A stretch of DNA of 64,000 nucleotides from Victivallales bacterium (GTDB taxonomy: Bacteria > Verrucomicrobiota > Lentisphaeria > Oligosphaerales > Oligosphaeraceae): the NCBI GenBank assembly GCA_017964325.1, contig JAGCSE010000216.1:1-64000 (forward strand). The letters are read 5' to 3'. Below are positions 34,691 through 44,300 of the stretch, in pieces (position 1 is the first letter of the stretch; each line of letters starts with the position of its first letter). Both the position numbers and the translations under genes were made by a program. The notes beneath the pieces are model-generated. The model made no database searches, had not been told where the DNA came from, and was given only the letters and a program-made list of their open reading frames with translations.

Positions 34691-36601
34691 TCACTCCATC
34701 TTCGCACGCGGAAAATAGGTGATGCGCAATGCCGTGCAGCCGTACGGCACCAATTCGATGTCCAGCGGATACGTCACATCCAGCTCCGCCTCATAGATTT
34801 CCGAAGTCTTTGTCGGATACGGGGCGTATGCGAACGGAGCCTTGTAGGCGTTGACGCGCATTTTCACAGGCGGCTTCTCCCAGACATAGCCATCAGGCTC
34901 CGTTTCCTCCATCGTCATCGTCACATTCTTTTCATCCAATGCCACATTCCACGAAATGAACTCCTTGCGATAGCCCATGTTCTCAAACATAGGCGTCGGC
35001 TTCTCATTGATGACGGGGCTTACTCCATACCATGCCCAGCCTTCTGGCAACGGCGTCCGAGCATGGCCGTTACCCAAATTGTTCCATCTTTCAGGAATCG
35101 GCAGCGAAAACGTCAACGCCCCCCATTGGAGCGTCAACGGATAGTTTTTCGACAAATCGTGGACACGGGATACGCGTGGAACCATCTCCAACGTGACATC
35201 AATCGTGTCGCCGTCCGACCATGTACGCTTCAGCTCCGCCCCCTCGACGCCGTTCACGCTTACGCTCCAATTCTTGCACCAATACGGTTTCTTGCAAAAG
35301 ATTCCAAACGCCTGAGGCTTGTCCGCATGAATGACATAACGTATCGTGTTTCTAAATGGATACAGCGTTTGGCTTTCAATGACCACGCCATGATGGCGGA
35401 TGGAATACGGTCCGTATGAATTGATGTGGAGGTCGCCTTCGGCATCCGTCATGGCCGCAAAATGGACGAATTCAGGAATCGTTCCGACGGAAGTCACGGC
35501 GCAACAGGAAACAGGATGGATTGGCGCGAACAGATGATGCACGGGATTGAAATGGGATGAATTGTCGGAAATGTAAATCTGGTTCGGCGTGCTGTTGTAT
35601 TGAATCGCCTTCTCGTCCTTTTTGCGTGCGCCTTCGGCGGCGTTGAAAATCATCTCCTCCAGATAATCGCCGTAAATCGTATCTCCAGTCACCATGCCAA
35701 GAATGCCGTATGTCGTTGTCAGAAAGGCAATATCGCAATATTCCGTCTCCGCGTACAAGCTGACGGGGGACAGATATTCGTTGTTGGCGACAGGGGCCCC
35801 CGTCGAATGCATCGCGCTTTCATGCAGCTTCGCGCTGCCGTTTACGCTGGCCTGGAGCATCCGATCATCACCCGTAGCTTTGTAGATCATTGCGGGGCGG
35901 CGCAACTGCCCGACGTACGCCGCCGTATGATTGGAATTGTACTGGAGCTTCGGTGCAAGATACGCTCGTGTGGAATTGCTGAACAAGTCGTTGCGGTCCA
36001 AAAAGTCCTCATACTCCAAACAGAAATTCAAAAGCCGTTCGTCTCCAGTCTCATAGTAACAGGTCATCATGGGATCGACGATGTACGCCCCCGCATAACG
36101 TGTCTTCTTGTCGCCTGCCCAGTTTTTGCAAAACCATAGCATACAGTGATAAACAGCGTCAAAGACATCTCGACGTCCAGTCGCGTCCCAATAGGCCAGA
36201 AGGGCCTTCATGCCGCAGGCCGTCCCCCATGCGTTATAGTCCTCCGTACGGTCGTCCTCCGGTTTGTACGCCCCCAGATAACCGTCTTCCTCTACGTTCT
36301 TCAAGACGACCTCAACCCATTCATCTGCGCGTTTGATCAATCCTTCATCCCCAAGCGTAAACGCCAGAGTGATAAATCCAAACCAATAATTTCCAGAGAT
36401 TTCCGCGCCCCAACCAGTCTTGACGCCGCCCCATTTATCATCCGTCTTCTTCGTTGTATAGGGATCCCAGACCATTTGAGGCTCCAAATCGCCAAGATGG
36501 CCACCCATACCGTCGCGACTGCGTTCAAGTTGTTCCCGCAGCCAACCTTCCGCCTTGATCGCACCCAACGGCAACGACTTCAATTTTGCATAGTTTTTCA
36601 T
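34691..36601 (-). CDS. GH127/DUF1680-family glycosidase
   Basis: GH127 members are beta-L-arabinofuranosidases using a zinc-bound cysteine nucleophile. This 636-residue protein shows the (alpha/alpha)6-barrel pattern with WGAEISGNYWFGFITLAF, then PVSCCAVTSVGTIPEF (near residue 365), corresponding to the family cysteine motif; the usual CCGSN is altered to CCAVTS. C-terminal beta domains follow. No signal peptide, so cytoplasmic. Only 23 bp separate its end from the start of the YceK-like gene downstream. Substrate assignment is tentative because of the changed motif. Confidence 0.75.
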   Translation of the reverse strand: MKNYAKLKSLPLGAIKAEGWLREQLERSRDGMGGHLGDLEPQMVWDPYTTKKTDDKWGGVKTGWGAEISGNYWFGFITLAFTLGDEGLIKRADEWVEVVLKNVEEDGYLGAYKPEDDRTEDYNAWGTACGMKALLAYWDATGRRDVFDAVYHCMLWFCKNWAGDKKTRYAGAYIVDPMMTCYYETGDERLLNFCLEYEDFLDRNDLFSNSTRAYLAPKLQYNSNHTAAYVGQLRRPAMIYKATGDDRMLQASVNGSAKLHESAMHSTGAPVANNEYLSPVSLYAETEYCDIAFLTTTYGILGMVTGDTIYGDYLEEMIFNAAEGARKKDEKAIQYNSTPNQIYISDNSSHFNPVHHLFAPIHPVSCCAVTSVGTIPEFVHFAAMTDAEGDLHINSYGPYSIRHHGVVIESQTLYPFRNTIRYVIHADKPQAFGIFCKKPYWCKNWSVSVNGVEGAELKRTWSDGDTIDVTLEMVPRVSRVHDLSKNYPLTLQWGALTFSLPIPERWNNLGNGHARTPLPEGWAWYGVSPVINEKPTPMFENMGYRKEFISWNVALDEKNVTMTMEETEPDGYVWEKPPVKMRVNAYKAPFAYAPYPTKTSEIYEAELDVTYPLDIELVPYGCTALRITYFPRAKME

Positions 36602-36813
36602 ATCGTCATTACTCTTTTTACAATTGCCTTATGTTTCATGCCATACAATTTAAAGTAAAAATATAACGCGTTTCTGATCTTTTCAAGGTGTTTTTAGATA
36701 AAAAACAAGTATTGACTTCTCATGTTTTTTCTTGCACACATTCTCCTGCCTGCTGTTGCAAAATTGTTCCATGCAACATAAAATCATGCACTAAATATAA
36801 TTTCATCAATATA

Positions 36814-37098
36814 TTAACCCCAAATATCATGTATTTTATTCATTGCATCATTGTATGTCAATTGATACATATCCATCAATTGTTTGGCAATGTCCTCCAT
36901 GCAAATGCCGAGATTTTTGCATCCCCAGATGAAAAAACGTATGGATTTCCTGCGTTCTTTTTCTTCCCCACGTTCCTCCCCTATCTTGATTCCACGTTCC
37001 TCTCCTATCTTGATTCCACGTTTTTCCCCACGTTCCTCCCCTATCTTGATTCCACGTTCCTCAGACTGTTGTTGCCAAATCAATTCTGCATAATGCAT
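36814..37098 (-). CDS. Free-standing copy of the Rpn C-terminal domain (locus B)
   Basis: This 94-residue protein begins at MHYAELIWQQQSEERG, homologous to the internal methionine of the adjacent full-length Rpn. GGAG lies 6 nt before the ATG; an upstream TTG at 37110 is less likely. It keeps the ERGIKIGE repeat block (about three units, one altered) and the whole helical tail, ~80% identical to the parent by eye. It lacks the nuclease core. It lies 30 bp downstream of the full-length gene on the same strand, so co-transcription is likely. The layout is the same as locus A. Confidence 0.65.
   Translation of the reverse strand: MHYAELIWQQQSEERGIKIGEERGEKRGIKIGEERGIKIGEERGEEKERRKSIRFFIWGCKNLGICMEDIAKQLMDMYQLTYNDAMNKIHDIWG
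36975..37075. repeat. 24-bp tandem repeat (ERGIKIGE) in the small Rpn gene
   Basis: Copies of CCTATCTTGATTCCACGTTCC-type 24-bp units, one interrupted by TTTTTCCCCACG. The same unit is present four times at 37288-37390 in the full-length gene; unit number differs between the paralogues, consistent with slippage. Confidence 0.8.
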
Positions 37099-37128
37099 AT
37101 TTTTCTCCAATATGTTGTTTTCAATATA

Positions 37129-37425
37129 TTATGAAAACACGTCATGCACCTTCTCCATGGCATCATCGTGCGACAGTTGATACATATCCATCAATTGTTT
37201 GGCAATGTCCTCCTTGCAAATGCCGAGATTTTTGCACCCCTGGATGAAAAAATATATTGATTTCCTGCGTTCTTTTTCTTCCCCACGTTCCTCCCCTATC
37301 TTGATTCCACGTTCCTCCCCTATCTTGATTCCACGTTCCTCCCCTATCTTGATTCCACGCTCCTCCCCTATCTTGATTCCACGTTCCTCAGACTGTTTTT
37401 GCCAAACTTGTTCAGCATAGTGCAT
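37129..37425 (-). CDS. Possible intragenic small protein (RpnS-like) within locus B
   Basis: AGGAGG (37434-37439 on the plus-strand numbering) with an 8-nt spacer precedes an in-frame ATG (MHYAEQVWQKQSEERG), giving a 98-residue C-terminal product. The neighbouring free-standing gene starts at the same methionine. The spacing and motif match the internal site of locus A. Confidence 0.5.
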   Translation of the reverse strand: MHYAEQVWQKQSEERGIKIGEERGIKIGEERGIKIGEERGIKIGEERGEEKERRKSIYFFIQGCKNLGICKEDIAKQLMDMYQLSHDDAMEKVHDVFS

Positions 37426-38220
37426 ATCGACAACCTCCTCGTTTTCCGGTATTGTAATGGCCAATTTCGTATAAGCGTTAATGACATTTATGGCTTTCCT
37501 GGATACTCTCCTGCATTTTGCACATGCCTCCAAGAATGCTTTTAATTTGTCAGGTTCCTTCTCATAGACGATGTAGGCGGCAACCACACCAATGTCAGAG
37601 AAGAAACGGTCTGGGTCTTCTTCACTTATCTCCTTTAAAGTCAATACATTCAGTCTTACCTCAAGCATTCGTTCTAACAACTTGTCAAGAGGTTCCTGCC
37701 GTTGCATATCAGTCAGCCTATAGTATTTCGACCATTCGTCCACACCCATGTAGAGCACAATGGTAAGCACAAATGGCAGGATATCCTTTTCTGACCATCC
37801 TGACAGATAGTCTCGTTCCGGCTCAACAGCTTCATTCTCCAGATGTTTCTCCACAATCCGTTCCATTGCGAATGTAAGCATCTGGTCCTCATACTGCAAG
37901 ATGCGCATTGGCATACAGGGACACAACGCACTCTGCCCCTCTATTCCCAGCATGAAAATGGACGAGCCTTTCTCATCTGGCAACTCCAGTACCTTCACCG
38001 CATCGTGCAACCGCTCACGATAGGCGGCCATTTTCACATCCCCGCGCCTGTCTTTCACCTCCTTTTTCAACGGGACAGACAGGATGTGGACAGAATCCAT
38101 ATCCTGCAGTTTCTCTGGATCGACCCAAAAGCCATATTCTCCAAATACAAGATTGAAGATATCTGCAAATACCATATTCACAGATAGATAGGCTTTCAAT
38201 GCAAAGTTCTTTTCTCCCAT
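37129..38220 (-). CDS. Rpn-family PD-(D/E)XK nuclease (long form, locus B)
   Basis: This 363-residue protein belongs to the Rpn/PDDEXK group: RRGDVKMAAY with Asp61, then MLGIEGQSAL (Glu94, Gln96), MPMRILQYEDQ and a helical middle. The C-terminal domain after residue ~265 has four ERGIKIGE repeats and a helical tail. The N-terminal nuclease part is not closely similar to locus A, so the two are different subfamilies. CGAGGAGG lies 8 nt before the internal ATG at 37425. The gene ends 30 bp before the small C-terminal copy. It follows the Rhs gene by 101 bp on the same strand. Confidence 0.8.
   Translation of the reverse strand: MGEKNFALKAYLSVNMVFADIFNLVFGEYGFWVDPEKLQDMDSVHILSVPLKKEVKDRRGDVKMAAYRERLHDAVKVLELPDEKGSSIFMLGIEGQSALCPCMPMRILQYEDQMLTFAMERIVEKHLENEAVEPERDYLSGWSEKDILPFVLTIVLYMGVDEWSKYYRLTDMQRQEPLDKLLERMLEVRLNVLTLKEISEEDPDRFFSDIGVVAAYIVYEKEPDKLKAFLEACAKCRRVSRKAINVINAYTKLAITIPENEEVVDMHYAEQVWQKQSEERGIKIGEERGIKIGEERGIKIGEERGIKIGEERGEEKERRKSIYFFIQGCKNLGICKEDIAKQLMDMYQLSHDDAMEKVHDVFS
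37288..37390. repeat. 24-bp tandem repeat (ERGIKIGE x4) in the Rpn gene, locus B
   Basis: Four near-identical 24-bp units encode ERGIKIGE repeats just after the internal start. Copies differ by at most one or two bases. Confidence 0.85.
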
Positions 38221-38321
38221 CTTATGTCTTCTTTTATCCTAACCAATAGATATTATACATTATCAAACTACATTTTCAATCATTTCTTTTGTTTTTATCA
38301 ATTTTTTCATATTGTCATCTG

Positions 38322-41300
38322 TCAATGCCATTTCAATGCAGTCAAGAGATCGTTGAGCACACATGGATCGGTCCAATAGCTTGAATGGGCTGCCACAGGA
38401 TTCAGACACCATGTCGCGTGCTGTTCGACCTTGGTGAGTTGTGTGTATAATGGAACGTCATTCGAATTGTAACCCATTATTTTCAACAACGGGGCTAAAT
38501 CGATGACACCATCCGCCGGCGAATAGTAGTTCTGCCATTTCCGAAAGCCAAAAGTTGGGAATGTCCATCCCAACGGCGATCCCATGGTTGCCCAAAGCCC
38601 GTATGACAAGCAACTTAAATTCATGGCATCCCGTGATAAGACCGTCCCCCAACTATGCGCAATCACATTCACATTCAAATACCCCCTCATGGACAACTCA
38701 AGCAAAAAATATGTAAGACTCAATGTGGCTATCCTATGTGACAATGGATTCGGAATGAACAGCACAAAACCACCACTCTGAAAGCCACTCCATAGAAATT
38801 CATACATGTCCTGATTGCCAGACAAGCTCTCAAGTGTATCTGAAAATGATTCCGACCAATTGACTTCATGTTCTGTCACCCCATGAACGACAACCGTCGC
38901 CTCATCATGATATTTTTTCCGTATATCTAGCATATCTTGCATCATCTTAGCATGATATATATCATAATAAGCTGTCGTTGCCAATTTTACACCGACATAT
39001 AGTGCTGCCAGCTTCAAGGTCAAGGCCATGGTGGCCGTCATGGCGAATTCACCGTTGGCATCACGACCGTTCACAGGATCATTCAAGCAGTACGCATAGC
39101 GATGCCACGTCTGCGGCCGCTTGAAATCCGCAGGATGCCTGTCCACAGAAATGAACCGCCGAATCCAAGGCCAATAAAATCGTCCACGAAGATAGACAAG
39201 CCCGCTGGCCTCATCCTGCCATTCCCCCGCATATCCAAAGCCATTATGCCCGTCATCGTTCACCCCCCATGTATTATATGTGTATCTTTCTATTTGGTCG
39301 CCACTTGCCATCCCACGAATCCAGCCCTTCGAGTCGCTCCAAACATGACAAATTGTACCATCCTTTACCATCCCCTCAAGTCCCATCCCATAAAAATAAC
39401 TAGTCAAAGTACTAACACCATCGCTTGTCTCCTTCATTTCCAGTAACTGTGCAACACCTTGCCGCGTAACTGTTTCAAAGCAAAATTCACGTTCCAATTC
39501 CGAAATTTTACCTTTTTCATTAAATCTTATATGCTGCCGTCTCAATATTCCCGCCAAATCATATTCAAAAGATATTTCCGTTCGCTTTTCAGGTGTCACG
39601 ATGACCATCCCCTCCAGATGACCTACTGCCGACCATGTCCATTCACGTGTCTCATGCTTGTTTCCCTTTGTTTCCATTCGAATCAATTCACCGTTTTCAT
39701 TCCACTCAAACTGTGTCTCGCAATGACCGTTTTCATCATCATCAACCATCTTGACTATCTGATCATCATCGTTCATTTGATAACTACGACGTGATATCAA
39801 GTTGTCTCTTATTCTCCATTCTTCTGATGAGAGATTCCCCACGGCATCATAGTTTCCATGCCAATTTCTATCTTCTGTATCTTTCGACATTTCAAGGTGT
39901 TCCTCAACAAGTCGCCCCCATGCATCATATTTCCAACTCCATGTTTTCGTTGCATCGTCCTCCATTTCCACAGCCTTGACACGCCGTCCATTCCCATCAA
40001 GCTGACAACGAGAAGAATACACAAGTTCTCCTCCCATTCGTATTTCCACTCCGACACATCGCCCACAGGCATCATAGTCATAATTCTTTGTCCAACCATC
40101 AGTTGTAACGCTTTGCATCACTTGACGGCAAGCATTGAAATCATACACAACTTCCCATCCATCAACCGATTCCAAGCCATCAACCGCGTATACAGCCATA
40201 CCGTCCAACCGCCCATGCTGGCCACGCATGAAATCCATCTCCAATCCATCGGCTGCAAGTTTCACCACGCCACCTTCTTCGTCAGTGTCCGCCACCCACT
40301 TCATACGGCCATTTTCTGACTCTGCAACAAGTTTTCCATCAATATTATATGAATATTCCAACACCCCTTCACTGGCCTCCAAACGAATCAACCGCCCATA
40401 ATCGTCATAAAAATGTTCCACTTTGATATCAGCCTCCCCTTCATTCCGCGCCTTCCATGCCCGCATTTCTGAAACACGTCCAAGTTCATCATACGACCAT
40501 TCCATTCGCCTTCCGGAAGCCTCCGTCCTCTCCGTCAGTTGACTGCTTCGCCCCAAATAACGATATTTTTCCACACGCCCCAGCGGACTCGTCTCCATGA
40601 CCACACGCCCCCAGTCATCCCTTTCGTAACGTCGCTCACGCACCAACGGATCCGTCACCGAAACAAAGCAGCCCCGGCTGTCATATTGATATGTATATGA
40701 ATAGGCATGGCCTTCCAATTCAGGTAATTGCACAGCTGTAGGCGAATTGCCTAAATCATAGTCATAGAAAGTCTTACCCCCCTCACCATCCGTCTGTTCC
40801 AACACCCTCCCTTGACAATCTTGGAGCAAACTCCATTCATTTCCATCAGGCCAATGAACTCCTCTCAACCGCCCGAACTTGTCATAATCCATTCTTGTCT
40901 CATGGCCTAGGGCATCCACCTGCCGAACTATATTGCCAATACCATTAAACTCACGCCATTCACAATTACCATAATGGTCGGTTTCACTTGTGCAGTTTCC
41001 ATTTCCATCATACGTATATTTCATTGAATAACCTAATGCGGAAACACGTCTTGTCACCTGTCCCGCAAGGTCATATTCTGTCAGTTCACCTGTTACAATA
41101 TCTCCAACACTCTCCAATTCAGTGCGATAACAATCTTCAGACACTTGAACAAGACGTATCTGGGCATTCCGTCGCCGTATTCTGGAATTTTCACGCCCCG
41201 TCACATCATAACCAAGCATCCATGCTGTTCCAAATGTCATTTTCTCGACAGCCGAGCCATTTATCAAGACAGCGGTTTCAGGCTCTGTCTGCATAATCAA

Positions 41301-44300
41301 CCGTCCACCAATATCATATACATATCGAACGACCAAACTCTTTTGGACATCTATCTCCTCAACACAACGCCCCGTCACATTATAGCGATACCGTTGATGC
41401 TGCCCGTATGAAGTCCGTCTTTCTGCAACATTCCCCGCACCGTCCCTCACAATCTGTGTCCAATCGCCAAGAGAGTCATGGCTTGAAATTACATTGCCAT
41501 CCGCATCTCTTTCATAGAAGACTCCAAATGTTTCAACATCATTTGTTTGTGGATTGAATCCCTGTTGTTTCAATTCCGACACACGACCAGTACTATCATA
41601 TAAATATTCCTGACGAGTTCCCCCGACGAAATCCGTCATCGCCGTCACCCGCCCATTTGAATCATGTTCATAAATGGCGAGTTTCTCGCCATTTTCATCC
41701 ATTTCAGCCTCCAATTCACCATTCTTTCCGAACTGTCGCCGCAACACCGCACCGCCAGGCGCAGACACCATATTTGCGTGACCGCTTGAATCATATTCCG
41801 CCGTCATCATACGCCCCATGGCATCAATCTGTCGAACACATTGACCTTCCGAATTATACACATATTTCGTTACATCACCCCCTCCCGTTCGTCGTGATGT
41901 CAGATTCCCTTGTGAATCAAATACCTGTGTTATAACACGCCCCAATGGATCAGTTCTCTTTACTTCATGGCCTTCAGCATCGTATTCAACCTGTGTCCGC
42001 CCACCATCCGCCTCAATCTTCAATGTAATTCGTCCTGCATTGTCATATCCAAACAATGTTTCATGACCATAGCAATCCGTCTGCAATTCATAGCCGTCTA
42101 ACGAATCGCGAACAGCCGTCGCACTTGCGCCATCGGCATTGTGAAGCCCGCAATATTCGCCCAACTCATTGTATTCCATAGCCATCAGGCAAATGCCGCG
42201 ACCATTTTCAATCCCCGTCAGATGATGTGGGAAACGTGCATTTTCATATTTGTAATGGCGCATTGTCTTTCGTTCACCCGAACTGTCTTGAACAACGCTA
42301 GCAAGATTTCCCACTGCATCGTATTCATACCGCAATTTATTTCCCGTATCCAAAACAATTTCTATAATTCTCCCCATTTCATCACGTTCCATTTGCAAAA
42401 CCGTTTTACGACTGCCGTCTCTTTGGATATGAGTGATTTCCTTATCATCCAATCGCCAACTTTCACCATTCCGTTTTCTGATTTGCCGTAATTGCAAATC
42501 GCCATAGCAATCAACTATGCTGCTGCCACCATCATCATGGACCATCACGGCTTCGCCCAGCGGCACTCGCTCATACTCGTATTCCGTCCCGTCAACATCC
42601 GTCAAAATGAAACCAGGAAAATCATAACATTCCCAATCACATTCATTTCCAACCGCTTCCCAATATGGCTCCATGCCAGGAAGCACCATCAACTTGTTGG
42701 AAACGACAGGTCGCAATGTCGCCTTGACACCAGACGGCGCACACCATACGGCATAATAGCAGAACGACCATCCGCCTCCCTCATCAAGATTAAAACGATA
42801 TGTGCAACGGCGGCCATCAGGAAGCGTCAATGAAACATCACGGCTTCCACTACTACGCACAGACACCATGTTTCCAACTGCATCAATCACCGTCTCGCGT
42901 TCATCATCGATTTCCCCGCCAGTAGATGAAAAACTCCATGTCCAGCCAAATCCCATCTCGCCATCCCGTAATTCACCGCTTGAATACGATCGCTGTAACT
43001 TCACTTCCATGCCACCAAACAGCACTTTTCCGTCCGTCTCTGTAAACTCGAAAACACCTTGCTGAATCGCCTTTTCAAAATATATATCTCGAACAGATGT
43101 AGAGACACCTTTCTCCCCTGTTACCACCAATTCCAGACGATATCTTCCATTGGATAAACCACTAACATCTAACAGGCCAAGCAAGTCATTGGAAACTAAG
43201 TTCTTTCGTGTTGGAATCCTATATGCCAGATTATCATCTTCAATAGAATTTTGTATATATTTCAACAACCATCCCTGTGACCGCTCCTCCGCCGCACAAG
43301 GCAGCAGATTGCCCAATGTATCCCAAAGACGGAGCATATATCGAGTATCACCATCCTCCGATTTTGCCGTTCCAAATACTTTGATGACCATGTCTTTCAT
43401 TTGATCACCATCCATGGGGTCGATGATTTCCGCCACGACTCCCGCTGTCACAACATCCTTTCCCTCAGGTTCGTTCTGTTTCCAAATATCTCCATTGGAA
43501 TAAACTCCAACGGTCAAAACATTGGACGTAATCGCCCGATTCGATGCCTTATCCTCCGCCTCGACCATTAATTCATACACACCATCCTCCACTACCCCAA
43601 AATCAAACATCACCTTTCCATGCTTTTCTTTCAAATCCCATTCTTTTAGCAACTTACCATCAGTCAAATCATACAGACTTGCGGCTATTAATGCAAGATC
43701 TTCTTCCTCAATGAGATATTCTCCTCTCAACAACACATTTCCATCATCATTCTTTTCCAGCCATGACACAAGTTGGACAATCGGTCTCGTTGAATCCATG
43801 ATACCCTTTATCTCTTGAGTATCCTGAAAACCATTGCTTGATACACTTCCAAAAAACTCATATTGTCCATCTTGGCAAATATTTCCATTTTCATCACAAC
43901 CATCCCAATTCACCATGGTTTCACATCCTTCCCCATGATAGGAACGTACTATTGCATTCTGTCCGTTCTTTATATGAATCGTCCAGTTTTCTCCTGATGA
44001 TGCCTTCAATTTGATAAAAGTCTTATCTCTCTGAAAACTAGAAGGTTCAACAGAAAATTCTTCTATTCTCGGACACAATTTTCTCAATTCATCCAACTGA
44101 TAAAACATCCCTAGAACTGCAAGTCTTCCTGTTCCATCATCTTCAAGCCAATTAATGTCTCCATCCAATTCACGCAAAACAAGCAATATACATCTTGTCA
44201 ATGACAAATCATCAGACAACAACGATATGCGTTCCTGCATCGTTGAAATGTCCACCTTATCCTGCAATTCCATAAAAACCGATTGCCAGACCATGCCTCC

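Noticed and set aside
37288..37390. CRISPR-like regular repeat
   Set aside because: The 24-bp units are head to tail without spacers and in frame within a gene.
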